Translations under genes and position numbers: made by a program
Notes under the pieces: model-generated
Told to the model about the DNA's origin: nothing
Databases searched by the model: none
Seen by the model: only the letters and a program-made list of their open reading frames with translations
Assembly (NCBI GenBank): GCA_012513245.1
Contig: JAAZCN010000323.1
Coordinates: 1-5,588, forward strand
DNA from: Synergistaceae bacterium
Lineage (GTDB): Bacteria; Synergistota; Synergistia; Synergistales; Synergistaceae
Reading direction: 5' to 3'
DNA: 5,588 nt
In this document: positions 1 through 5,110 of the stretch, piece by piece
Numbering within the stretch: position 1 is the first letter of the stretch
How the letters are laid out: each line of letters begins with the position of its first letter

Positions 1-141
1 AATATCTCCCTCAACCATTTTTCCTGTTGTTGGATCAACGGGTGTCTGCCCCGACAAAAAGACAAATTCCCCAGACTCGACCGCATGAGAATAGGGCCCG
101 ACAGTTACTCCTTCTTTTGCCGTGTAAGCTTTTCTTGACAT
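1..141 (-). CDS. ridA: RidA family reactive intermediate deaminase, N-terminal part
   Basis: The first 47 codons of a RidA (YjgF/YER057c/UK114) protein; the rest lies beyond the left edge. Visible hallmarks are GPYSHAV at residues 15-21, followed by the strand-turn segment FVFLSGQTPVDPTTG (26-40), which is typical of the N-terminal half of this roughly 125-residue family. Family members form trimers and hydrolyse reactive enamines/imines such as 2-aminoacrylate, made by PLP enzymes, to keto acids and ammonia in the cytoplasm. The catalytic arginine expected near residue 105 is outside the window. The ATG is set by a strong GGGAGGAA ribosome site 5-6 nt upstream. It lies 51 nt after the HMA gene on the same strand with no visible terminator between, so it may be co-transcribed, although no functional link to metal export is evident. 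Family is secure; subfamily is not. Confidence 0.9.
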   Translation of the reverse strand, partial: MSRKAYTAKEGVTVGPYSHAVESGEFVFLSGQTPVDPTTGKMVEGDI

Positions 142-192
142 ATAACTTCCTCCCGGTCTGGTAATTAATTTGGCTTCGGTGATAGCTCTTTG

Positions 193-426
193 CTATTTGT
201 CCTTGACCTGTGATTTGATGACATCATATCCCAGCGCTGTTATGGCATTATTGATCTTTTCGATTGTCAGTTTTTCCGGATCGAAGTTTAATTTTACCTT
301 GCTTGTGTTAAAAGATACGCTGACGCTTTCTTTCTCGATCCCCTCCAAGGCTTTGAGCGCGCCCTCAATTTTCTGGGAGCATGACGGGCATACCAATGTT
401 TCAAGTTGTATTGTGGCTTTCTGCAT
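193..426 (-). CDS. Small heavy-metal-associated (HMA) domain protein, CopZ-like
   Basis: A 77-residue single-domain HMA protein of ferredoxin-like fold. Its metal-binding loop is L-V-C-P-S-C, with C13 and C16 forming the CxxC pair that binds a soft metal ion; the family consensus is GMxCxxC, so the usual GM is replaced by LV. The later part (F-D-P-E-K-L near 48-53, then I-x-x-A-I-x-x-L-G-Y-D-V at 57-69) matches the beta-alpha-beta end of the fold. Such proteins carry Cu(I), or sometimes other metals, to a partner P1B ATPase. The ATPase immediately upstream has no N-terminal HMA domain, so this protein probably supplies that function in trans. AAGGAGGAAT sits just before the ATG and the gene ends at TAG. 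The gap to the ATPase is 71 nt with no hairpin, supporting one operon. The metal carried is not known. Confidence 0.9.
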   Translation of the reverse strand: MQKATIQLETLVCPSCSQKIEGALKALEGIEKESVSVSFNTSKVKLNFDPEKLTIEKINNAITALGYDVIKSQVKDK

Positions 427-497
427 ATTTATTCCTCCTTAAAATGTGTGTAGATTTTTTGTTCAGGGAGAATCGAGGTAGTTGAGTATGCTGATGT

Positions 498-2351
498 TTA
501 TTGTTCCAGCCGATACCGAAGAAGTCTCATTCCATTAAGGATAACGACCAGGATGCTTCCTTCGTGTACGAACATCCCTATCGACATGTTCATCCAATCG
601 CTGAAGAATACGCTTGCCAACAGGAACAATACTACTCCTACGGCGATAATGATATTTTGGCGCATATTGGTTGCGGTCGCTTTTGTCAGGCCCAGAGCAT
701 GGGGAAGGCGGCTTAAATCAGAATTCATTAGGACTACATCTGAAGTTTCGATAGCAACGTCTGTACCGCTGCCCATGGCGATCCCGATCTGGGCCAAAGC
801 CAGTGAAGGGCTGTCATTCACTCCGTCTCCGACGAATGCGACAATTTGGCCTTTTACCTGAAGCTCTCTGATATATGCCGATTTGTTTTCAGGCAGCATA
901 TGTCCGTGAGCCTCTGTCAATCCCAGTTCATGCGCCACCAGATCAACTGTCGGCTGGTTGTCCCCGGAAAGGAGTACTAAATTTTTAACGCCCAGTTTTT
1001 TTAGTTTTTGAAGGACCTCTTTCACACCCGGGCGGATCTGGTCGCGTATTCCCATAAGCACCTTTAATTCGCCGTCGACCGAAGTCAGGACAAGCGAATT
1101 TCCATTTTTTTCAAACCTGGCAATATCGGTACTGGTTTTTTCGTTTATAGGAATATTTTCCTGGTCCATCAACGCAGCATTGCCAATGACGACTCTGTGC
1201 CCATCTACATGAGCAACTATTCCTCCGCCTTTTACGACGTCAGTCTTATCAACAGCGTATAATTTTGTCTCTCCAATGTGCTCGGTGACTGCTCTGGCCA
1301 GCGGATGTCCGGATTCTTTCTCTACTCTGGCAAGATATCCCAATACTTCATCAACGTTGTCTGCATAGATCTCTTTGTCCGCTACTTTGGGGTTTCCTAT
1401 TGTCAATGTGCCGGTTTTGTCAAAAACAATCGTATCGACTTTGCTGAAATCATGGATGACTTCACTGCCTTTAAGAAGAACTCCGTGCCGAGCCCCGTTT
1501 CCGATCCCTGCGACATTTGATACAGGGACGCCGATCACCAACGCTCCCGGGCACCCAAGGACCAATATCGTTATCGCGAGTTCAATGTTCCGTGAAAAGA
1601 GCCACACTATCACGGAGAAAATTAAAACTGCCGGGGTGTAGTGCTTAGAAAATCTGTCGATAAAGCGTTCAGCCTCTGATTTTGAATCCTGGGCCTCTTC
1701 GACCAGCTCGATGATCTTACCAAAAGTAGTATCCTCTCCTACTCGGTCAGCAATGACCTGGAGGGTCCCATTTTCTAATATCGTTCCCGCATATACCTGG
1801 TCTTCTTTCTTTTTGCTTACAGGAACAGATTCACCGGTGATGCTCGCTTCATTTATGTGTCCGTGTCCTGCTAAAACAGTACCGTCAACAGGAACTTTAG
1901 CCCCTGTTTTAACAAGCAGGATATCGCCTGCATCAACTTCCTCAACTTCTACTTCTTCGAATTCTCCGTTTTTCATTTGTTTCAAAGCGCTTTCGGGTGC
2001 CATTTCAGTCAGTTCTTTGATTGCGGAACGTGTCTTATTTAATGTTCGCTGTTCCAGATAAGCCCCGAATAAAAATAAGAATGTAACAATGGCTGATTCT
2101 TCAAGGTTCTTTATTAAAAGTGCCCCGGCCACCGCGATAGTAACTAAAACATCAATGCTGACGACTTTAACTTTCAATGCCTGATAAGACTGTATAGCGA
2201 TAGGAGCTGCTCCGAGGACAGACGCAGCAGCCAGGCACCAGACCGCTATTTCTTCAGCATGAAAGCCAAGTTTGCTGATAAATCCACTGATTATTAAAAT
2301 CGCGCTGATCGCTGCTATTTGATTTTTCTTGCCTAATATAAATCTCTGCAC
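498..2351 (-). CDS. Heavy-metal-translocating P1B-type ATPase with CPG motif
   Basis: A 617-residue integral membrane pump that uses ATP to move metal ions out of the cytoplasm. Visible motifs are the actuator TGES (172-175), the membrane metal site CPG (267-269), the phosphorylation loop DKTGTLT (Asp311), the nucleotide-domain GHP (348-350), LSGDN (461-465) and the hinge GDGVND (508-513). Hydrophobic segments at about 11-30, 35-55, 65-81, 85-99, 240-252, 256-277, 562-582 and 586-612 suggest eight membrane helices. There is no N-terminal metal-binding domain; the separate HMA protein downstream may replace it. The last helix reads H596-E-G-S, resembling P1B-4 (Co/Fe/Zn) pumps rather than the Asp of ZntA, while CPG is neither CPC nor SPC. 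The substrate is therefore uncertain: divalent Fe, Zn, Cd or Co is more likely than Cu(I). Translation starts at GTG: AGGAG lies 7 nt upstream and the next Met is residue 117. Confidence 0.93.
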   Translation of the reverse strand: MQRFILGKKNQIAAISAILIISGFISKLGFHAEEIAVWCLAAASVLGAAPIAIQSYQALKVKVVSIDVLVTIAVAGALLIKNLEESAIVTFLFLFGAYLEQRTLNKTRSAIKELTEMAPESALKQMKNGEFEEVEVEEVDAGDILLVKTGAKVPVDGTVLAGHGHINEASITGESVPVSKKKEDQVYAGTILENGTLQVIADRVGEDTTFGKIIELVEEAQDSKSEAERFIDRFSKHYTPAVLIFSVIVWLFSRNIELAITILVLGCPGALVIGVPVSNVAGIGNGARHGVLLKGSEVIHDFSKVDTIVFDKTGTLTIGNPKVADKEIYADNVDEVLGYLARVEKESGHPLARAVTEHIGETKLYAVDKTDVVKGGGIVAHVDGHRVVIGNAALMDQENIPINEKTSTDIARFEKNGNSLVLTSVDGELKVLMGIRDQIRPGVKEVLQKLKKLGVKNLVLLSGDNQPTVDLVAHELGLTEAHGHMLPENKSAYIRELQVKGQIVAFVGDGVNDSPSLALAQIGIAMGSGTDVAIETSDVVLMNSDLSRLPHALGLTKATATNMRQNIIIAVGVVLFLLASVFFSDWMNMSIGMFVHEGSILVVILNGMRLLRYRLEQ

Positions 2352-2378
2352 GAATATTCTCCTAACAGTGAAGGCTGC

Positions 2379-2690
2379 TCAGCTGTCTTTTCCCGTATAC
2401 GCTTCGTCCAATTCCGCCAGCATTTTGTATACTGCCTCAAAACTTTCGCAGACATCGCCCGGGACAGTGAAGTTATCTGTGATTTCACGCAAATGGACGA
2501 ACTCTTCGCTTAGTTCCGGTTTTTTTGTCCCCGCTTCTTTGGTTTTCTTAATTATCGTATCGAATGTTTTGTGCACGTCATGGAACTCAGGGTGATGCCC
2601 GCCATGAACTTTTGCTACAACGGGCACATATTGTTTTAATGTCTTGAAATGATTTTCTCTCATTTGATCGAATTTTGATTGTGAAGACAT
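2379..2690 (-). CDS. Short RIC/YtfE/ScdA-like protein lacking most di-iron ligands
   Basis: A 103-residue, probably cytoplasmic helical protein. Its first half (ENHF 12-15, then VAKVHGGHHPEF 25-36) resembles the stretch of RIC (YtfE/ScdA) iron-sulfur repair proteins around their N(H)HxxLxxxLP...VHGxxHPEL segment. Its second half (LREITDNFTVP 67-77, then C81 and YKMLAELDEAY 88-98) resembles the RIC segment just before the final DxxxHIxxENxxLFP. The blocks carrying HMxKEE, ExEH and the last His/Glu ligands are absent, so of the usual ligands only H14 has an obvious counterpart. Six histidines (H14, 29, 32, 33, 37, 40) could still bind metal. It has its own GAGGGGG ribosome site and a clean stop, so it looks like a compact family member rather than debris. 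It is first in the operon, 27 nt before the ATPase, suggesting a role in metal sensing or delivery. The relationship is judged by eye. Confidence 0.85.
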   Translation of the reverse strand: MSSQSKFDQMRENHFKTLKQYVPVVAKVHGGHHPEFHDVHKTFDTIIKKTKEAGTKKPELSEEFVHLREITDNFTVPGDVCESFEAVYKMLAELDEAYTGKDS

Positions 2691-2714
2691 AATATCCCCC
2701 TCTTCCTAAAATTC

Positions 2715-2745
2715 ATAATATTTTTACATGTAAAAACAATCTTAA
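2715..2745 (-). promoter_or_regulatory. Possible promoter of the metal-ATPase operon
   Basis: On the minus strand TTAAGA (2740-2745) and TATTAT (2715-2720) are separated by 19 bp. The spacing is longer than the usual 17 bp but is the spacing favoured by MerR-type activated promoters. The -10 lies about 25 nt before the ATG of the RIC-like gene, which would give a short leader carrying its ribosome site. An alternative pair is TTGTTT with TATGAA, 16 bp apart and shifted a few bases downstream. The -35 match is weak, so this is a suggestion. Confidence 0.4.
2721..2736. promoter_or_regulatory. Perfect 16-bp palindrome, candidate operator
   Basis: TTTTTACATGTAAAAA is an exact inverted repeat with no spacer. 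It sits in the 65-bp gap before the metal operon and inside the possible promoter spacer, the classic place for a repressor or MerR-type activator. The TACA...TGTA core recalls the cop box of CopY regulators, but that consensus has two extra central bases, so identity is not claimed. The lack of GC in the arms argues against a transcription terminator for the preceding methyltransferase gene. Confidence 0.5.
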
Positions 2746-2755
2746 ATAACGACCA

Positions 2756-3268
2756 TTAGAGTGACCTATTTTTGGGGAAAAAAGGAATACATCTGTTTAC
2801 TTTCAGCTTGTAAGACCTATATTCTTCTCCGAATATTTTTTCAAGGGACCTCTCTTCGCTCTTTACTGACAAGGTCATGATACCCCAGAAAAAAATAATT
2901 AAAGTGAGGAGAAACAGATTGTTTTCAAAAAAAATAAATCCTGTAACAATAAAAGTGATCCCTGTATATAAAGGATTTCTAACCCATGCGTAGACTCCAG
3001 TAGTGATCAGTTTCCTTTCCTTTATATGTTTGATCAATCTGCCTGTCTTTAGAGCCCCTAAGCACAGCCAAACTCCTGAAGCAAGCAAAGCAGTTCCCAT
3101 AACATACATTGGTATTTTTAGAGGATCAATACGCCCGCCATCTAAATATCCCATCTTTGAAATGCGAATTCCGGCGGCTGCTAATAAAGTAATGAGAAAA
3201 ACATAAAAAGGGCCTACGCCAAAAATGGAAAGCTTTATGTTGCCGTGAATATCTTTAGGATCAGCGAT
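2756..3268 (-). CDS. Isoprenylcysteine carboxyl methyltransferase-like membrane protein (start uncertain)
   Basis: A membrane protein of the ICMT/PEMT-like methyltransferase superfamily, of 170 residues if begun at the ATC codon at 3268. Diagnostic features are GVYAWVRNPLY (91-101), EER (138-140), EYRSY (149-153) and the terminal RCIPF (159-163), the usual SAM-binding end of these proteins. Hydrophobic helices occur at about 15-34, 53-71, 101-114 and 117-133. The first ATG is at 3154, but the open frame continues upstream through a convincing membrane helix (about residues 15-34) and a hydrophilic N-terminus, and AGGAG lies 8 nt before the ATC; the ATG at 3154 has no good ribosome site. Bacterial relatives methylate small molecules or remain uncharacterised, so the substrate is unknown. 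It stands between the DUF6448 gene and the metal operon, and no functional tie is evident. Confidence 0.82.
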   Translation of the reverse strand: MADPKDIHGNIKLSIFGVGPFYVFLITLLAAAGIRISKMGYLDGGRIDPLKIPMYVMGTALLASGVWLCLGALKTGRLIKHIKERKLITTGVYAWVRNPLYTGITFIVTGFIFFENNLFLLTLIIFFWGIMTLSVKSEERSLEKIFGEEYRSYKLKVNRCIPFFPKNRSL

Positions 3269-3276
3269 CTTAACAA

Positions 3277-3281
3277 CTCCT
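3277..3281 (-). promoter_or_regulatory. Ribosome binding site pointing to a non-ATG start
   Basis: AGGAG, within AAGAGGAGT, precedes ATC (3266-3268) by 8 nt on the minus strand. No ATG, GTG or TTG is available in frame between this site and 3154, and the in-frame stop TGA at 3284-3286 limits the gene upstream. The TTG at 3274-3276 is out of frame and too close. This site is the main reason for placing the methyltransferase start here. Confidence 0.55.
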
Positions 3282-3289
3282 CTTCAAAC

Positions 3290-3333
3290 TTTAAAAGAGG
3301 CCTCCCCCATCGTCAGGGAAGGCATCTTTTAAA
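3290..3333 (-). terminator. Hairpin after the DUF6448 gene, likely terminator or attenuator
   Basis: On the minus strand, TTTAAAAGATGCCTTCCC pairs with GGGAGGCCTCTTTTAAA around a short loop, with two mismatches and a T-rich 3' arm. It lies 27 nt after the DUF6448 stop and ends only about 9 nt before the ribosome site of the methyltransferase gene. It may terminate the upstream transcript; its closeness to the next gene also allows an attenuator-like role. The A/T ends are symmetric, so it could act in both directions. Confidence 0.65.
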
Positions 3334-3359
3334 TATTCTGTCTGTTTCATAATTGCCTG

Positions 3360-3962
3360 TCAGTGACCATGGTGGTGTTCAAGGCCATGGGAATGATGAT
3401 GTTCATGATCTTCGCCCTCCGCCATTTTAAAGAAGGTGACATAAGCTTCGACATATGCTCTTGCGGCTTTTACATCATTAATGTCATAGTCTTTGAGCGC
3501 AATTGCCCTGTTAAACTTTTCTTCTAATAAGTTATACTCTTCCATTGTTACAAGCCCTTTGATCGGAGACATATTGCCCAGTGAAATACTCTCATCCGCG
3601 GCTATGACCTTAGGGTCCAGAGCAGTTCCCGAAGGTTTCAATCCATCGTAGGATGCACCTTCGCCTGCACGGTGGATCCTAACTAAATTTTCCAGGAACC
3701 AGCGGTCTGCCGCTTCTCGTGCATCCGCTCCAAGCCTGCGGGCTTTAAGGCTTAAATCAAAGATTTCTTTAAGTTCTTTTTCAAAATCCTCAAAGATCAA
3801 CTTGTAGGCGTAGTTGATGTTTCCTGTTTCTAATGCGATCCGGCCATCCTGTACTGCAGGACCATCCATTGTGTCACAATGAGCGCTCGCCTTCTCAGTC
3901 ATGATAGTCATCAATGTGATCACCGCTAAGATCATAATTCCTGCAATTGACAAAATCACCAT
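3360..3962 (-). CDS. Exported DUF6448-type protein with histidine-rich tail
   Basis: A 200-residue protein that I recognise as a DUF6448-like family of unknown function. The N-terminus has a hydrophobic segment (2-21) and KASA|HC, a plausible signal-peptidase site after A27, so it is probably exported or membrane-anchored. The mature protein opens with the family signature AHCDTMDGP (27-35), then ALETGN (43-48), a helical region with RIHRAGEGA (95-103), and a second similar helical block (ALETGN resembles AIALKD at 153-158). The last 15 residues contain nine histidines with Glu, Gly and Ser, a typical flexible metal-binding tail, suggesting periplasmic or surface Zn, Ni, Co or Cu binding. A strong GGGAGG site precedes the ATG. 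It follows the pirin gene after 142 nt and is closed by a hairpin. The family assignment comes from memory of its signature, and the biochemical role is unknown. Confidence 0.85.
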   Translation of the reverse strand: MVILSIAGIMILAVITLMTIMTEKASAHCDTMDGPAVQDGRIALETGNINYAYKLIFEDFEKELKEIFDLSLKARRLGADAREAADRWFLENLVRIHRAGEGASYDGLKPSGTALDPKVIAADESISLGNMSPIKGLVTMEEYNLLEEKFNRAIALKDYDINDVKAARAYVEAYVTFFKMAEGEDHEHHHSHGLEHHHGH

Positions 3963-3966
3963 ATTA

Positions 3967-4095
3967 TTACCTCCCTTGATTGATGACCCTGAAATCCAGG
4001 CACGAATTTGATAGGATCATGTCGATGATTTCTGACGTTATGTCGCCCACCGCTGAGGTGAACTTATAATAAACAGTTGTCCCAGAAGAATCTAT
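3967..4095 (-). pseudogene. Possible 3' remnant of an ArsR-like regulator gene
   Basis: The gap between the pirin and DUF6448 genes holds a 42-codon stop-free stretch on the minus strand, bounded upstream by TAA at 4096-4098. It has no ribosome site. Its translation contains GTTVYYKFTSA followed by a helix-like SEIIDMILSN, reminiscent of the beta-wing and last helix of ArsR/SmtB winged-helix regulators (G-x-x-V-Y-Y-x-L). Its stop codon sits inside the Shine-Dalgarno region of the DUF6448 gene, as expected if an adjoining regulator gene once preceded it. The piece is too short for certainty and could be chance. Confidence 0.25.
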
Positions 4096-4104
4096 TTATA
4101 GTTG

Positions 4105-4944
4105 TCAATATGATATCGTATTTCGCAAGAAAGTGCCATTTTTTAAATCTTCAAATGCCGTATGCAATTCTTCTTCTGTGTTCATTACTATCGGACCTCC
4201 CCATGCAACAGGTTCACCCAGGCTCAGTGAACTTATAAACAATACCTGTGCATTTTTATCGGTCGATCTTATCTCGACACTGTCGCCGGATGTAAGCTTT
4301 ACCGCTGTTTTTTCCTTGACATGCTCTCCGCCGATATAGGCGTCTCCTGAAAGTGTGAAGATCATGGCGGAGTGCTCTTTTTCTGTATTTATTAGAACAG
4401 ATGCACCTGGGTCGAGGTGTACATCATAAAAGTCCAGCGGGAGATATTTGCTTGAATAACCTTTTCTGTCCCCGTACCTGCCCGCAAGAAGCCTCAGTTT
4501 TCCATTCTCCAGCATAATTTCTTCAATCTGAGAATTTTTGATACTGTTGTAAGCGGGAGCAGCCATCTTGTCTTTCGCAGGCATATTGAGCCATAACTGG
4601 ACTCCAAGCAATCTTTCGGCTGCCGGGAGCTTTTCCTCGTGCAAAATTCCTGAACCTGCGGTCATCCATTGGACCTCTCCCTGGGCGATAGTATCTTCAT
4701 TGCCCAAGCTGTCCCTGTGGGTGATCTGTCCACGATAGACATAAGTTATAGTCTCTATTCCCCTGTGCGGATGCATGGGGAACCCCGCCGTATATTGATC
4801 GGGATCAGTGCTGTCAAATGAATCAAGCATCAGGATCGGATCGTAAACCTCCACGGACCTGCGCGATAAAACTCTGACCAGGTTTACCCCTGCCCCGTCA
4901 CGAGTTCTGAATCCTGTTGCCAGATTTTTAATTTTTCGTTCCAT
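4105..4944 (-). CDS. Pirin family bicupin protein
   Basis: A 279-residue pirin with two cupin domains, close to the usual family length. The N-terminal cupin carries the complete metal site: H58 and H60 in GFPMHPHRGIETITYVYRG (54-72), and H102 and E104 in TAGSGILHEE (95-104), matching the Fe-binding His56/His58/His101/Glu103 of human pirin. Other signatures are the opening F-R-T-R-D-G-A-G-V (12-20), LGVQLWLNMP (113-122), and the C-terminal GEPVAWGGPIVMNTEEE (243-259), where this family typically ends with an acidic helix (FEDLKNGTF 264-272). Bacterial pirins have been described as quercetin dioxygenases or as regulators of pyruvate metabolism, so the substrate here is open. The ATG follows GGGAGGATC. 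It is the first gene after a promoter-like sequence and a terminator, so it probably heads the transcription unit with DUF6448. Confidence 0.95.
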   Translation of the reverse strand: MERKIKNLATGFRTRDGAGVNLVRVLSRRSVEVYDPILMLDSFDSTDPDQYTAGFPMHPHRGIETITYVYRGQITHRDSLGNEDTIAQGEVQWMTAGSGILHEEKLPAAERLLGVQLWLNMPAKDKMAAPAYNSIKNSQIEEIMLENGKLRLLAGRYGDRKGYSSKYLPLDFYDVHLDPGASVLINTEKEHSAMIFTLSGDAYIGGEHVKEKTAVKLTSGDSVEIRSTDKNAQVLFISSLSLGEPVAWGGPIVMNTEEELHTAFEDLKNGTFLRNTISY

Positions 4945-5025
4945 TCTCTGATCCTCCCTTCTGTAAAATAAATTATTCTGCTATTGGAATCGTGGTTAGC
5001 GTTTTTGCGTGTCCCATATGAAATT

Positions 5026-5056
5026 ATTATAGAGGAAATGACTCTCAGGTTGTAAA
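5026..5056 (-). promoter_or_regulatory. Probable sigma-70-type promoter for the pirin gene
   Basis: On the minus strand a perfect TATAAT (5026-5031) lies downstream of TTTACA (5051-5056), with a 19-bp spacer, or of TTACAA (5050-5055) with an 18-bp spacer. It falls just past the peroxiredoxin terminator and would give a leader of about 75 nt before the pirin ATG. The -10 is ideal; the spacing is a little long. Confidence 0.55.
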
Positions 5057-5065
5057 TAAAAGCAT

Positions 5066-5094
5066 AAAAAAAGGGACAGGCTTGCGCCTGTCCC
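5066..5094 (-). terminator. Rho-independent terminator of the peroxiredoxin gene
   Basis: On the minus strand a perfect 9-bp GC-rich stem, GGGACAGGC paired with GCCTGTCCC around a 4-nt loop (GCAA), is followed by seven T residues (5066-5072). It starts 16 nt after the peroxiredoxin stop codon and separates that gene from the pirin transcription unit. Confidence 0.92.
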
Positions 5095-5110
5095 AAGTTA
5101 TTTTTATTGC

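Noticed and set aside
170..442. Plus-strand 90-codon frame opposite the HMA gene
   Set aside because: It is antisense to a clear HMA domain with its own ribosome site and has no support of its own.
501..861. Plus-strand open frames opposite the ATPase gene (also at 1278-1641 and 1711-2061)
   Set aside because: They lie antisense to strongly conserved P1B ATPase coding sequence, lack ribosome sites and have no recognisable domains; they are shadows.
2379..2381. TGA stops of the RIC-like, DUF6448 and pirin genes as further selenocysteine codons
   Set aside because: No conserved coding sequence continues past these codons and each protein is already complete at its C-terminus or followed directly by the next gene's signals.
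2723..2734. CopY cop-box in the palindrome
   Set aside because: The core is TACATGTA, without the two central bases of the TACANNTGTA cop box, so only a general operator is proposed.
4103..4108. TTGACA on the minus strand at the pirin stop, as a -35 for the DUF6448 gene
   Set aside because: No matching -10 lies 16-19 bp downstream; TATTAT further along is about 31 bp away.
4884..5096. A 70-codon minus-strand open frame overlapping the start of the pirin gene
   Set aside because: It overlaps the pirin start in another frame, crosses the peroxiredoxin terminator and shows no recognisable protein features.
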